Source: Halarcobacter sp. (GTDB lineage: Bacteria; Campylobacterota; Campylobacteria; Campylobacterales; Arcobacteraceae). Taken from it: a DNA stretch of 64,000 nucleotides. The stretch covers positions 2,700,680 through 2,764,679 of the forward strand of contig NZ_OY781470.1 in the NCBI RefSeq assembly GCF_963676935.1, read 5' to 3'. The translations under genes and the position numbers were made by a program. The notes beneath the pieces were generated by a model, which saw nothing but the letters and a program-made list of their open reading frames with translations, did not search any database and was not told the origin of the DNA. Below, in pieces: positions 45,502 through 54,667 of this stretch (its first letter is position 1; every line of letters starts with the position of its first letter).

Positions 45502-45588
45502 TGGTGCGAATGGTGAGAATCGAACTCACACTCCGAAACCGGAATGGGATTTTAAGTCCCACGCGTCTACCTATTCCGCCACACTCGC
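45502..45588 (-). tRNA. tRNA-Leu (UAA)
   Basis: The 87-nt class II tRNA has anticodon loop CTTAAAA (TAA), acceptor GCGAGTG/CATTCGC, T-arm with TTCGATT, discriminator A and an encoded CCA. First of the Leu-Ser-Cys set in the direction of transcription. Confidence 0.96.
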
Positions 45589-45635
45589 ACTATTAACAGT
45601 AGTTTTAAGAAACGTTCTTCTTAAATTGGAGTGGA

Positions 45636-45664
45636 ATTATATTCTAAATTTTTTTATTTGTCAA
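45636..45664 (-). promoter_or_regulatory. Consensus promoter for the tRNA Leu-Ser-Cys operon
   Basis: On the minus strand TTGACA (45664-45659) and TATAAT (45641-45636) are separated by 17 nt, the exact housekeeping-sigma consensus, about 48 nt upstream of tRNA-Leu. A full -35 box is unusual in this phylum and suits a strong stable-RNA promoter. Confidence 0.85.
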
Positions 45665-45766
45665 GGGTTTTTGAAAATTTTTTGAAAATTTTTTTATTTA
45701 AAGAAAAATCAACGGCAAAAAATGTATAATGCAAGCCATAACAAAACCCGAAAAAAAGGATATAAA

Positions 45767-47455
45767 TTGAGAAGTGATGAAGTTAAAAAAGGTTTTGACC
45801 GAACTCCACATAGATCGCTATTAAGAGCAACAGGATTACAAGATGAAGATTTTGATAAACCTTTTGTTGGAGTTGCAAACTCTTTTATTGAATTAATTCC
45901 AGGACATTTTTTCTTAGATGAAGTTTCAAAAATCATAAAAGAAGAGATTAAAGCAAATGGTTGTGTTCCTTTTGAGTTTAACACAATTGGTGTTGATGAT
46001 GGAATTGCAATGGGTCATGATGGTATGTTATTTTCATTACCAAGTAGAGAGATTATTGCTAACTCTATTGAAACAGTTATGAATGCACATAAATTAGATG
46101 CAATGATTGCTATTCCAAACTGTGATAAGATTGTACCTGGCATGATTATGGGTGCATTAAGAGTAAATGTTCCAACTGTATTTGTAAGTGGTGGTCCTAT
46201 GCAAAAAGGGCATACAAAAGATGGTACACCTATTGATTTAGCAACTGCTTTTGAAGCTGTTGGTAAACATGAAAAAGGTGATATGTCTGATGAAGAGTTA
46301 AAAGATATCGAATGTAATGCATGTCCTAGTGGAGGTTCATGTTCTGGGATGTTTACAGCAAACTCTATGAATACACTTATGGAGGCTATGGGTATTGCAC
46401 TTCCAGGAAATGGAACAATCTTAGCTTTAACTCCCCAAAGAGAAGAGTTATATAGAAAAGCAGCTAGAAGAATTTGTGAGATTGCAAAAGATGCAAAGAA
46501 AAGAGAAAAATACAAATTAAGAAACATCTTAAATGAAAATGCAGTAAGAAATGCTTTTGCAGTTGATATGGCTATGGGTGGAAGTTCAAACACTGTATTA
46601 CATATGTTAGCTATTGCAAAAGAAGCAGAAGTAAACTTTAACCTAGAAGATATTAATTCTATCTCTAAAAAAGTTTCACATATTGCTAAAATCTCTCCAT
46701 CTTTATCTACAGTTCATATGGAAGATATTAATAAAGCTGGTGGAGTTAATGCTGTTATGAAAGAGATGACAAAAAGAGGTGATGATATCTTAATAGATAA
46801 CTTAACAATCTCTGGTGAATCTTTATATGAAAAAATTGCTGACGCCTTTATCAAAGATACAAATATAATTCATACTATTGATAACCCATATTCAAAAGTT
46901 GGTGGTCTAGCTATTCTTTATGGTAACTTGGCAGAACAAGGTGCAGTTATTAAAACAGCTGGGATTACAGGAGCTAGAGCCTTAACAGGTAAAGCTGTAT
47001 GTTTTGATGGTCAACCTGAAGCTATTGCAGGAATCATTGGTGGAAAAGTTAAAGCTGGTGATGTGGTTGTTATTAGATATGAAGGTCCAAAAGGTGGTCC
47101 AGGGATGCAAGAGATGTTAGCTCCAACTTCACTTATCATGGGAATGGGTCTTGGAGATAAAGTTGCACTTATAACTGATGGTAGATTTTCTGGTGCTACA
47201 AGAGGTGCTTCAATTGGTCACGTTTCACCAGAAGCAGCTGAAGGTGGTATGATTGGTTTATTAAAAGATGGAGATGAGATTCATATCGATGTTGATAAAT
47301 ATATTTTAAGTGTTAATTTATCCGATGAGGAAATTGCAAAAAGAAAAGCAGAGTTTACTCCTCTTAAAAAACCACTTAACTCTAAATGGCTTGGTCAATA
47401 TAGAGCACTTGTAACAAATGCAAGTTCAGGTGCAGTTTTAAAAACTGATTTATAA
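45767..47455 (+). CDS. ilvD: Dihydroxy-acid dehydratase
   Basis: The start is set at TTG 45767 ([23 protein letters not shown]) because AAAAGGA sits 7 nt upstream and the family begins there; the in-frame ATG at 45722 lacks a ribosome site. The product is 562 aa. Fe-S cluster Cys are seen in [11 protein letters not shown] and [15 protein letters not shown], and the C-terminal GRFSGATRG is conserved. It dehydrates dihydroxy acids in isoleucine, valine and leucine synthesis. No other ilv gene is nearby. It ends at a strong hairpin shared with the prophage remnant. Confidence 0.96.
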   Translation: MRSDEVKKGFDRTPHRSLLRATGLQDEDFDKPFVGVANSFIELIPGHFFLDEVSKIIKEEIKANGCVPFEFNTIGVDDGIAMGHDGMLFSLPSREIIANSIETVMNAHKLDAMIAIPNCDKIVPGMIMGALRVNVPTVFVSGGPMQKGHTKDGTPIDLATAFEAVGKHEKGDMSDEELKDIECNACPSGGSCSGMFTANSMNTLMEAMGIALPGNGTILALTPQREELYRKAARRICEIAKDAKKREKYKLRNILNENAVRNAFAVDMAMGGSSNTVLHMLAIAKEAEVNFNLEDINSISKKVSHIAKISPSLSTVHMEDINKAGGVNAVMKEMTKRGDDILIDNLTISGESLYEKIADAFIKDTNIIHTIDNPYSKVGGLAILYGNLAEQGAVIKTAGITGARALTGKAVCFDGQPEAIAGIIGGKVKAGDVVVIRYEGPKGGPGMQEMLAPTSLIMGMGLGDKVALITDGRFSGATRGASIGHVSPEAAEGGMIGLLKDGDEIHIDVDKYILSVNLSDEEIAKRKAEFTPLKKPLNSKWLGQYRALVTNASSGAVLKTDL

Positions 47456-47460
47456 AATAT

Positions 47461-47481
47461 AGTATAGCGTAACGCTATACT
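47461..47481. terminator. Bidirectional hairpin between ilvD and the phage amidase gene
   Basis: AGTATAGCG (47461-47469) and CGCTATACT (47473-47481) form a perfect 9-bp stem with loop TAA, ending convergent ilvD and amidase transcripts. T/A-rich DNA lies on both sides. Confidence 0.65.
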
Positions 47482-47908
47482 ATACTTTCATATAGTTTTC
47501 AAAAAACCAATTTTTATTAAAGTTGGGACAAGTTTTAGAAGAAACCTCATAGTGAAATAAAATATTCTTTAAACTCCAATTGTATTTTTCCATTAATGAT
47601 TTTAATACTTTTGTTAACATCTTAAATTGATTAGTTGTAAAAGAATCAACACCAATCAAACATATACCTAAATGGTCATTAAACCCTTTAGCATGGGCTC
47701 CTGCAATATCCCAATCTCTTCCTGCTTCTATTTGTCCATCCATAAACTCTAAATAGGTGTTGTTTTCAATTTGTCCATTTAAGATAACTAAATGGTATCC
47801 TATGGTTTGCCAACCCCTTTGTTTATGCCAACTCTCTATAAGCTGAGCATTTCCAAAACTACTATCACTACAATGAACAACTACCCCTTTATAACTTTTT
47901 TTCATCAT
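47480..47908 (-). CDS. N-acetylmuramoyl-L-alanine amidase (T7-lysozyme type endolysin)
   Basis: The 142-aa Amidase_2 protein has zinc ligands His in VVHCSDS (~12) and His/Cys in FHYEVSSKTCPNF (~120 and ~129); the Lys two residues before that Cys matches the catalytic Lys of T7 lysozyme. There is no signal peptide, so export would need the holin-like partner. It cuts the amide bond between MurNAc and peptide. It overlaps the holin-like gene by 20 nt. Confidence 0.9.
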   Translation of the reverse strand: MMKKSYKGVVVHCSDSSFGNAQLIESWHKQRGWQTIGYHLVILNGQIENNTYLEFMDGQIEAGRDWDIAGAHAKGFNDHLGICLIGVDSFTTNQFKMLTKVLKSLMEKYNWSLKNILFHYEVSSKTCPNFNKNWFFENYMKV

Positions 47909-48299
47909 CCAAGCCTTTTCTTTTTATGCTCTCAATAAAGCCTCCACCAAAATAAAAAGAAACAATAGAGATCATAATCTCCCCTAACCACATTTTATCT
48001 GCAAAAACTCTAGCTTCTTGAACATTTTTCATATCAATCCAGCCATACAAAGAACCTAAAACTCCATTTATCATAATAAACAAAAAAACAAGTGTAAACA
48101 TAAGAGCTAGGTATCTTTGGGCTATTTTAAAAGGGGCATAAGCTGCTATTAAATCAATCTTTGCCTTTGCTTTTGTTTCTATTAACTTTGCCTCATTTTC
48201 TGCTTTTTCTTCATCACTTGTCCAAACCTCATCAATAAGATCAAAACCTCTTTTTATAACATTGTCATTACCAAAAATAATTTTAAAAATATCAAACAT
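47889..48299 (-). CDS. Holin-like phage membrane protein
   Basis: The 136-aa protein has two clear TM helices (~63-85 and ~106-122) and an acidic/Ala-rich helical N-terminal half (EEKAENEAKLIETKAKAKID) typical of 3TM-type phage holins. Its position directly upstream of the amidase, with overlap, supports a lysis role. Family name is by resemblance only. Confidence 0.65.
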   Translation of the reverse strand: MFDIFKIIFGNDNVIKRGFDLIDEVWTSDEEKAENEAKLIETKAKAKIDLIAAYAPFKIAQRYLALMFTLVFLFIMINGVLGSLYGWIDMKNVQEARVFADKMWLGEIMISIVSFYFGGGFIESIKRKGLDDEKKL

Positions 48300-48310
48300 T
48301 TCCCCCTCCT

Positions 48311-48616
48311 TTATTTTTTTTCAAGATAAGTTAGAATCTTCCCCATGGTAGATTCTAAAGTATCAAATCGTCTATCAATATGTTTTTCAAAAAGTTCAAA
48401 CTCTTTTCTCCTTAGATAAACATCATCTGCTTTATCTATTGTTAGATACTGTTTCCTTTGGGTTTGAAGTTGGACAATATCTTCAGCATGTTCATCATAC
48501 TTTTTAAAAAGAGTTTCAATTTGTTTTTTGAATTCTGCATTTTGATATTTGTTTACAGCAAATTGTGCAATAATTCCACATGTCACAACAGCTGAAGATA
48601 TATGCCAACTCTCCAT
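48311..48616 (-). CDS. Small phage protein, N-terminal TM plus coiled coil
   Basis: The 101-aa protein has a short hydrophobic N-terminus (~8-20) and a long charged helix (~28-101). The layout suits a spanin- or holin-accessory protein in the lysis cassette. No family is recognised. It lies 11 nt upstream of the holin-like gene. Confidence 0.6.
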   Translation of the reverse strand: MESWHISSAVVTCGIIAQFAVNKYQNAEFKKQIETLFKKYDEHAEDIVQLQTQRKQYLTIDKADDVYLRRKEFELFEKHIDRRFDTLESTMGKILTYLEKK

Positions 48617-48624
48617 AGATTCTC

Positions 48625-49764
48625 CTAATATTTAATACAATACATCATTGCTATATTTCTTGGTCTTGTTTCATTTCCACCAACAGCAGTTGTATCTCTA
48701 TTTCCTCTAACCTGTCCTATAGGACTACCTGCTACACCTGAACCTGAACCAAGTAATGTATATACACTATGAGAATGCTTTTTAAAGGTATCAACTTGAA
48801 AACTTCCAAGTCCACGCCCTGAATCTACACCTCTACCATGGTCATATCCTCTTATAAATTCACCCCTTAAATCTGGTAAATTAAAAGTTGTACTTCCATT
48901 TCCTGATCCATATCTTGTACCTATTTTTGAATACAATGCAGAATATGCAGCTCTTGATACCGCTGCCCCATTACATTCTAAAAATCCACTTGGAATAGAA
49001 GGAGTAGGATTAATCATTATAAATCCTATTGGAACAACAGAATTATTTGCTTTGTTATAGGCACTAGTAGCTTTATCATAAGCAGTTTTTACAGCTTTTG
49101 AACTTGCACCTACACTAGAACTTGTACTTGATACACTATCACTTACAGGTCTCCAAGTATTTGTATCTATGTCTGCTTTATTATTCCAAGTATCTATTTG
49201 AGTATCTGTTACAAATCTATGTGCTGTATCTTCTTCAATCATTGTTGCAGCGTGTGATACTGGATGAATATATTTATTTGCACCCTCTTCAATTGATTCT
49301 AGTTTATCTTTTAACTCTTTACTAAAGTGTTTTAAAGTATCAGTTTCAGCGATATTACTTAAATCAAGGTTTGCTAAATCATCTCTATTTTGTTTGATAA
49401 AATTTACAATCTCTTGTAACTCATCTAAAGTTGTATCATCACTTGTTAGAATTACTCTTAAAGATTCAATTGCTTCTTGTAAAAGAGCAATCTCTTCATT
49501 TAAAACTCTTCCTTGATTTGCACTAAGTGGTGCATCTGCTAAAGTAGAAGTTAAATCATCTATAATATCTGCAATATTTACTTTTAAATCTAAGGCTTCT
49601 TGTAAACCATTGATTTGTTCCACTGATAGATTTTCTATCTTTTGTCTGTTTTCTTTGATAAAATCAACTATCTCTTGTAGTTGATCTAAACTTGAATCAT
49701 CACTTGATAATAGGTTTGTAAAAGATTCAAGTAAGTTTTCAAATGCTGTTTTTTCTGTTTCCAT
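48625..49764 (-). CDS. Phage tail-collar fibre protein
   Basis: The 379-aa protein has two diverged copies of a ~90-residue repeat in its N-terminal half (LDQLQEIVDFIKENRQ at ~25 and LDELQEIVNFIKQNRD at ~105), then a helical stalk. A Phage tail Collar domain follows (~245-330; FLECNGAAVSRAAYSALYS, FNLPDLRGEFIRGYD), with the terminal segment ETRPRNIAMMYCIKY. These are tip domains of tail fibres that bind cell surfaces. No baseplate gene accompanies it here. Confidence 0.9.
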   Translation of the reverse strand: METEKTAFENLLESFTNLLSSDDSSLDQLQEIVDFIKENRQKIENLSVEQINGLQEALDLKVNIADIIDDLTSTLADAPLSANQGRVLNEEIALLQEAIESLRVILTSDDTTLDELQEIVNFIKQNRDDLANLDLSNIAETDTLKHFSKELKDKLESIEEGANKYIHPVSHAATMIEEDTAHRFVTDTQIDTWNNKADIDTNTWRPVSDSVSSTSSSVGASSKAVKTAYDKATSAYNKANNSVVPIGFIMINPTPSIPSGFLECNGAAVSRAAYSALYSKIGTRYGSGNGSTTFNLPDLRGEFIRGYDHGRGVDSGRGLGSFQVDTFKKHSHSVYTLLGSGSGVAGSPIGQVRGNRDTTAVGGNETRPRNIAMMYCIKY

Positions 49765-49910
49765 AATATTTTCCTTTTATATTTATACTGTTAAGACATT
49801 TTGTTCACCTTGTAAAACCAACCTTCTAGAACAGTTTGTTTTACTCGTTCAACAGTCAAATTATAAAAGAAACTCTGTGCATAAAATAGATACTTTTTTT
49901 CAAATTCTAT

Positions 49911-50075
49911 TTACAGTTTTAAAAGTAGTTCCTCCTCTTCCTCTTTAGATGCTGAGGCATTTTTAACCTTTTGCACTAGTTTTTTATCTATATAAGCTAT
50001 CTCTTTTACTAATGTTTCTATATCTACTTTTTTTCTATCTTTTTTAGTCTTCATATTTTTATTTTCTACATTCAT
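49911..50075 (-). CDS. 54-aa charged phage protein
   Basis: The frame runs from ATG 50075 (MNVENKNMKTKK) to TAA 49911. AGGAGGTGGAAG directly precedes the ATG, a very strong ribosome site placed inside the end of the Mor-like gene (17-nt overlap), so translation is probably coupled. The product is Lys-rich then Glu-rich (SKEEEEELL), with no family recognised. Together with 49765-49910, which shows nothing clear, it fills the gap before the fibre gene. Confidence 0.6.
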   Translation of the reverse strand: MNVENKNMKTKKDRKKVDIETLVKEIAYIDKKLVQKVKNASASKEEEEELLLKL

Positions 50076-50337
50076 CTTCCACCTCCTGTATTATTTTATA
50101 AATAACCCTTTTGCTTAAATCCATCTCTTCACTAAAAAACTTAACAAATCTTGTTTTTTTATCCTCCTTTTGTAAAAGGGATAGATGTCTTTTTACTATC
50201 TCTTTTATCCTATAAGTTTTGTGAGCTTTTTTAGGTATTTTTAAATCAATTCCCGAAAAACATTCACACACTTTAAAAGCAATCTCCTCCCCCAACTCTT
50301 GAACAAGAAGTTCATAAGTGTTTATTCTAATACACAT
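50059..50337 (-). CDS. Mor-type phage transcription activator-like protein
   Basis: The 92-aa protein has an N-terminal helical half (YELLVQELGEEIAFKVCECF) ending in a GIDLKIPKK strand, then a helix-turn-helix (FSEEMDLSKRVIYKIIQEVE, residues ~68-87). This is the arrangement of the Mor/C activators of Mu-like phages. It would turn on the minus-strand row downstream. It lies divergent from the repressor, sharing the operator region at 50340-50490. Confidence 0.7.
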   Translation of the reverse strand: MCIRINTYELLVQELGEEIAFKVCECFSGIDLKIPKKAHKTYRIKEIVKRHLSLLQKEDKKTRFVKFFSEEMDLSKRVIYKIIQEVEDECRK

Positions 50338-50405
50338 TTTTAATCCTTTTTAGTTATTTTATTTCTATTTATTTATATATTAGTAATTTAATATCTAAAT
50401 TAATA

Positions 50406-50475
50406 GTAATATAATTTCTATGAAAGGAATCTTAAATAGTATTTTAGTTACTATATATTTTGGTAATATAATTAC
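50406..50475. promoter_or_regulatory. Candidate phage operator repeats
   Basis: GTAATATAATT occurs at 50406-50416 and again at 50463-50473, 57 nt apart; the second copy extends to the palindrome GTAAT-ATA-ATTAC (50463-50475). Related half sites (TTAGTAATTTAA near 50383, TAGTTACTATA near 50445) lie around them. The sites fill the divergent Mor/repressor region and directly precede the repressor ribosome site. Confidence 0.5.
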
Positions 50476-50491
50476 TAGAAAAGGAGTTTTA

Positions 50492-51217
50492 ATGCAATTT
50501 AGTAATAACCTTAAATTTTATAGAAACCAAGTAGGTCTATCTCAAGGGGTTTTAGCCCAAAAAGTTGAAGCAATTACTGGGAAAAAAACAACCTATGAAA
50601 ATATAAAATCATGGGAAAATGGAACAAATGTTAAAATAAGTGATATATATGCCCTTGCAGAGGCTTTAAATATTCCCGAGCAACTTCTTTTTGACAATTC
50701 CCAAAGAACATTAAAAAAAATATCAAAATATCAAACAGTACAAGCAAATAGTGAAGATTTTATATTTAACAACTCTTTTGAAGATGATAGTTATACCTTA
50801 GAGATATATAATGGAGCTGTTGGAGCAGGAAGTGAAGGTGTAATAGAGGAAAACAATGCAAAAAAAATAAGAGTTAGTAAAGCTTTTGTTTTAGATGCAA
50901 ATATAAAACCTGACAATCTTATGTTATTTAAAGTAGTAGGGGATAGTATGGAACCTACTATTAGTATGAATGATTGGGTTATTATCGATATGGCAAATGG
51001 AAGGTGCTTTTATGAGGTTGATGGTATATATCTTGTAAATATTGATGATACTATTCAAATAAAAAGATTACATTTTAGAGGAACTAAAGGAATAGACATA
51101 ATTTCTGATAATAAAGAGTTTCCTAAACTAAATAGTATAAATGATTGTGATAGAGTAACTGTAATAGGAAAATTATACACTCATATAAAAATTGGATCGG
51201 GGTTAGCATTAAAATAA
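50492..51217 (+). CDS. Phage repressor, XRE helix-turn-helix plus S24 peptidase
   Basis: The start is set at ATG 50492 (MQFSNNLKFYRNQ), which has AAGGAG five bases upstream; the frame also opens at 50420 but that part reads as operator DNA. The 241-aa product has an HTH (~10-65; LSQGVLAQKVE, YENIKSWENG) and a LexA-like S24 domain (~120-235) with Ser in VVGDSMEPT and Lys in TIQIKRLHF. An Ala-Gly near GAVGAGSEG is a possible self-cleavage point, so release after DNA damage is likely. Confidence 0.92.
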   Translation: MQFSNNLKFYRNQVGLSQGVLAQKVEAITGKKTTYENIKSWENGTNVKISDIYALAEALNIPEQLLFDNSQRTLKKISKYQTVQANSEDFIFNNSFEDDSYTLEIYNGAVGAGSEGVIEENNAKKIRVSKAFVLDANIKPDNLMLFKVVGDSMEPTISMNDWVIIDMANGRCFYEVDGIYLVNIDDTIQIKRLHFRGTKGIDIISDNKEFPKLNSINDCDRVTVIGKLYTHIKIGSGLALK

Positions 51218-51312
51218 TATAAAATACTAGAAACCCCACAAAAACTCCACGTTGTATTAATTTTTTATTTACGTTTTATTCAAATATAGTTTACATTTAG
51301 ATATTATAATTC

Positions 51313-51330
51313 TTTCTATATATATAGAAA
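51313..51330 (+). promoter_or_regulatory. Perfect 18-bp palindrome between -10 box and htrA
   Basis: TTTCTATATATATAGAAA is its own reverse complement. It lies just after a TATAAT (51305-51310) and 16 nt before the htrA ATG, where a bound regulator would block transcription. The adjacent regulator gene is the obvious candidate (inference). Confidence 0.5.
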
Positions 51331-51346
51331 ACGTAAAGGAATTATA

Positions 51347-52765
51347 ATGAAAAAGAAACTATTTTTTATAGCTATCTTTATAGCGAGTAGTCTTTTTGCC
51401 AATAATATTGATTTTCAAATGGCAGAAAAAAATCCACAAAGAGTTGCACCTAGCAATCCAAATCAAATATTATCTTTTAATAGTAGCGTCAATGGGGCTA
51501 TGAAATCTGTTGTAAATATTGCAGCAAAAAGAAGAGTAATATCAAATGCGGCAAATATCCCATTTCAAATGTTTAACGACCCTTTTCTAAGAAGATTCTT
51601 TGGAGACCAGTTTAATGAACAATTTAACCAAAATAGAATTCAAAGATCACTTGGTTCTGGTGTTATAATTTCAAAAGATGGATATATTGTAACAAATAAT
51701 CATGTTGTTGAAAATGCCGATGAGATCTCTGTAACTATTGGTAATAATCCAAAAGAGTACAATGCAGTTATTATAGGTAAGGATTCAGATAGTGATTTAG
51801 CAGTAATTAAAATTGAAGGTGAAAATTTTGAAGCTATTAAATTTGGATATTCAACAGATTTAAAAGTTGGAGATTTAATTTTTGCTATTGGTAACCCATT
51901 TGGTATAGGAACAACAGTTACACAAGGTATTATCTCAGCACTAAATAAGGATCATGTAGGTATTAACAGATATGAAAATTTTATTCAAACAGATGCCTCA
52001 ATTAACCCTGGTAACTCAGGTGGTGCTTTAGTTGATAGTAGAGGAGCTTTAATTGGTATTAATAGTGCAATTATTTCTAAATCAGGTGGGAATAATGGTA
52101 TAGGTTTTGCTATCCCTGTTGCAATGGTAAAAGATGTTGTAAAAAAATTAATTAGTGATGGTAAAGTTACAAGGGGTTATTTAGGTGTAGTTATTGATGA
52201 TTTAAAACCAAACTTATCAAAACTATATAAACATAAATCTGGTGCACTTATCTTAGATGTAGCAGGAGATACACCTGCTCAAAAAGCTGGTTTAAGAAGA
52301 GGTGACTTAATTTATATGATAAATAATGTTCCTATAAAAGATAGAAAAGCCTTACAGAATACAATTGCTTCATTTAAACCTAATGAAACTATCTCTATAA
52401 AATTAGAAAGAGACAAAAAAGATATTCAGTTAAACATCACACTAGGAAATAGAGCTGGACTTGTAACCTCAGCTGCAAATAATGGGAAATTTCTAGGTGG
52501 TTTAAAACTAACAGAGCTAGATGCGAACATAATTAAAAGATTTAGGTTAAATGCCAATACAAGAGGTGTACTTATTGCCTATGTTGAACCAAATTCTGAA
52601 GCTGAAAAAGTAGGTTTTCAACCAGGGGATGTTATTATTCAAATAGAAGATATAGAGATAAAAAGTTTTGCAGATATGCAACAAGCTATTAGAAAATATA
52701 ATAAGCAACTAAAAAGAGTCTACGTAAACAGATACGGACAGACAATTCCATTTGCTATAAAATAA
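51347..52765 (+). CDS. htrA: Periplasmic serine protease/chaperone HtrA (DegP family)
   Basis: The 472-aa protein has a signal peptide (~1-19). The trypsin-like domain has the triad His in VTNNHVVENA (~119), Asp in DSDLAVIK (~149) and Ser in NPGNSGGALV (~225); two PDZ domains follow (~265-360 and ~375-470). It degrades or refolds damaged envelope proteins. The gene is followed at once by a two-component pair, as htrA-cprRS in Campylobacter. Confidence 0.96.
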   Translation: MKKKLFFIAIFIASSLFANNIDFQMAEKNPQRVAPSNPNQILSFNSSVNGAMKSVVNIAAKRRVISNAANIPFQMFNDPFLRRFFGDQFNEQFNQNRIQRSLGSGVIISKDGYIVTNNHVVENADEISVTIGNNPKEYNAVIIGKDSDSDLAVIKIEGENFEAIKFGYSTDLKVGDLIFAIGNPFGIGTTVTQGIISALNKDHVGINRYENFIQTDASINPGNSGGALVDSRGALIGINSAIISKSGGNNGIGFAIPVAMVKDVVKKLISDGKVTRGYLGVVIDDLKPNLSKLYKHKSGALILDVAGDTPAQKAGLRRGDLIYMINNVPIKDRKALQNTIASFKPNETISIKLERDKKDIQLNITLGNRAGLVTSAANNGKFLGGLKLTELDANIIKRFRLNANTRGVLIAYVEPNSEAEKVGFQPGDVIIQIEDIEIKSFADMQQAIRKYNKQLKRVYVNRYGQTIPFAIK

Positions 52766-52790
52766 AGGATTTATTATAGTTCAAGTACTT

Positions 52791-53450
52791 ATGATAGAGG
52801 ATGATTTAGAGTTAGCTCAAATCATCACAGATTATTTAGCTTCATACGATATTGAAGTTACAAATACAGATAGCCCATATAATGGGCTGTCTATGTTAAG
52901 TTTAAAAGATTACAAACTTCTTATTCTAGATTTAACTCTTCCAGAGATTGATGGACTTGAACTAATTCCAAAAATTAGAGCAAAATCTGATATTCCTATT
53001 ATTATCTCAAGTGCAAGAGATGATATTTTAGATAAAGTTATGGGTCTTGAAAGAGGAGCAGATGATTATTTGCCAAAACCTTATAACCCAAGAGAATTAC
53101 AAGCAAGAATAAAAGCTATTCTAAAAAGAATCATGCCCGTAGAAAAAGTAGATGAAAATGTTAAAAAATCTGATTTTATATTAAAAGAAGATGATATTCA
53201 AATCTATTTTAAAGACCAATTATTAAATTTAACTCTAGCAGAATTTGATATTTTAAGACTTATGATTCAACGAAATGGTGCTGTTATAGCAAGAGAAGAT
53301 TTTATTTATGCAAGTGATCATATTGAAGATGACAGTAGTTTAAAAAATATTGATGTAATGGTTTCAAGAATTAGATCAAAAATCTCAAAAATAGATGATA
53401 GTAAAACCTACATTAAATCAGTTAGAGGAATAGGTTACCAACTTATATGA
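52791..53450 (+). CDS. cprR: OmpR-type response regulator (CprR-like)
   Basis: The 219-aa protein has a receiver with Asp in LLILDLTLPEIDG (~48), ISSAR and LPKPYNPREL with Lys, and a winged helix with KNIDVMVSRIRSKI. The first ATG (52791) cuts into the first beta strand; VQVL precedes it in frame and an ATA at 52776 lies six bases after AAAGGA, so the real start may be upstream. It lies 25 nt after htrA and overlaps the kinase by 4 nt. The symbol rests on synteny with Campylobacter. Confidence 0.88.
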   Translation: MIEDDLELAQIITDYLASYDIEVTNTDSPYNGLSMLSLKDYKLLILDLTLPEIDGLELIPKIRAKSDIPIIISSARDDILDKVMGLERGADDYLPKPYNPRELQARIKAILKRIMPVEKVDENVKKSDFILKEDDIQIYFKDQLLNLTLAEFDILRLMIQRNGAVIAREDFIYASDHIEDDSSLKNIDVMVSRIRSKISKIDDSKTYIKSVRGIGYQLI

Positions 53451-54667
53451 TACGTAATATTTCAATCTCTGCATTTATCAATACAATTTTTATTTTAGCA
53501 TTAATAGCTATTTCATTAACTTTTACTATTTTTATAAAACTTGATAAACAAAGATTTAATATTACTATGCAAAAGAAATATGAATTAGTTGCTGAAAATC
53601 TTCTTAAAACATTAGATTTTGCTCCCTCAAAAAATGGCATAAAATCTATTCTTGAACAGTTTAAGATGAAACAACTAGACGATACTGAATTTACTTTAAA
53701 ACTATTAAATGAAGCAAAACCAATCTTGATAAGACAAAATTCAAAAGGGATGTATAGAATATTTATATTAGAAGATAATCTATATACTTATGTTCAAAAA
53801 GATGGATACAACTTAATGCTTCAAGATTCACAAAACTATTCTTACAATCTATCTATTATCTCTTTAGCTATTGCTTTATCTTTAGGTACATTGTTTTCAT
53901 TATATTATATTTTAAAAAGAAAATTAAAACCTCTTAGAAATTTAAATAAAGAGATTAAAAAATTCTCAGAGGGTGATTTAAATGTAAAAATACAATCTAA
54001 TAGTTCTGATGAGATAGGAACTATTGCAAAAACTTTTGATGAAGCTATTACCCATATAAATAACCAAACAAAATCAAAAGAGCTTTTTATGCGTAATATG
54101 ATGCATGAGCTTAAAACACCTATTACAAAAGCTATGTTTATTGCTGAAACATTAGAAGATGATAAAAAAAGAGAAACTCTACAAAGAGCTTTTAAAAGAA
54201 TGGATGATATTATTAAAGAACTTGCAATGGTAGAAAAGCTTACCTCAAATAATACAGCCGTATATAAAGAACCTACCTCATTTTTTAAAATCTATAAAAA
54301 GACTGTTGAAATAGCTCTTTTAAGTCCAGATAAACTCAGTGCCAAAATAAATGACTTCAAACTAAATGCAGATGTAACAATGTTTTCCGTTGCACTTAAA
54401 AATTTAATTGATAATGGAATAAAATTTTCACCAAATAACCATGTAGTAGTAAAAGCAAACAAACATAGAATTGACATCATCTCTTTAGGTGAAAAATTAA
54501 AACACGATTTAGAATATTATACTGAAGCTTTTTCACAAGAGGAGAAAAGAAGTGATGGTTTTGGATTAGGTTTATATATTGTAAAAACTATTGCAAATCT
54601 TCATGGTTATAAATTAATATATAAACATAATCAAGGGAAAAACATCTTTACTATTTTGATAGATTAA
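53447..54667 (+). CDS. cprS: Sensor histidine kinase (CprS-like)
   Basis: The 406-aa protein has TM1 ~8-27, a small periplasmic loop, TM2 ~137-157, HAMP (~158-210; LKPLRNLNKEI), His in MMHELKTPITK (~220), Asn in LKNLIDNGIKFS, and GFGLGLYIV. The G1 box is weak (IISLGEKLK), as in the epsilonproteobacterial ArsS/CprS group. It would sense envelope conditions and drive CprR and probably htrA. Confidence 0.9.
   Translation: MIRNISISAFINTIFILALIAISLTFTIFIKLDKQRFNITMQKKYELVAENLLKTLDFAPSKNGIKSILEQFKMKQLDDTEFTLKLLNEAKPILIRQNSKGMYRIFILEDNLYTYVQKDGYNLMLQDSQNYSYNLSIISLAIALSLGTLFSLYYILKRKLKPLRNLNKEIKKFSEGDLNVKIQSNSSDEIGTIAKTFDEAITHINNQTKSKELFMRNMMHELKTPITKAMFIAETLEDDKKRETLQRAFKRMDDIIKELAMVEKLTSNNTAVYKEPTSFFKIYKKTVEIALLSPDKLSAKINDFKLNADVTMFSVALKNLIDNGIKFSPNNHVVVKANKHRIDIISLGEKLKHDLEYYTEAFSQEEKRSDGFGLGLYIVKTIANLHGYKLIYKHNQGKNIFTILID

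Larger units (their letters stand above)
47480..51217. mobile_element. Cut-down prophage: repressor, activator, tail fibre and lysis genes
   Basis: A cI/LexA-type repressor (plus strand) faces away from a minus-strand row: Mor-like activator, 54-aa protein, tail-collar fibre, small TM/coiled protein, holin-like protein and amidase. No capsid, portal, terminase, tail tube, transposase or integrase gene is present, and I saw no flanking att repeat. Mor points to a Mu-like ancestor. It may be decaying, or a kept regulated lysis/fibre cassette. Confidence 0.75.

Noticed and set aside
45292-45562. Open frames across the tRNA genes on both strands
   Set aside because: The DNA is fully explained by three well-formed tRNA genes.
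46015-46593. 192-codon open frame antisense to ilvD
   Set aside because: It lies wholly opposite a highly conserved gene, has no ribosome site, and its composition is what the reverse of ilvD codons gives.
47456-51346. att direct repeats bounding the prophage remnant
   Set aside because: No shared sequence beyond short AT-rich words was found at the two ends.
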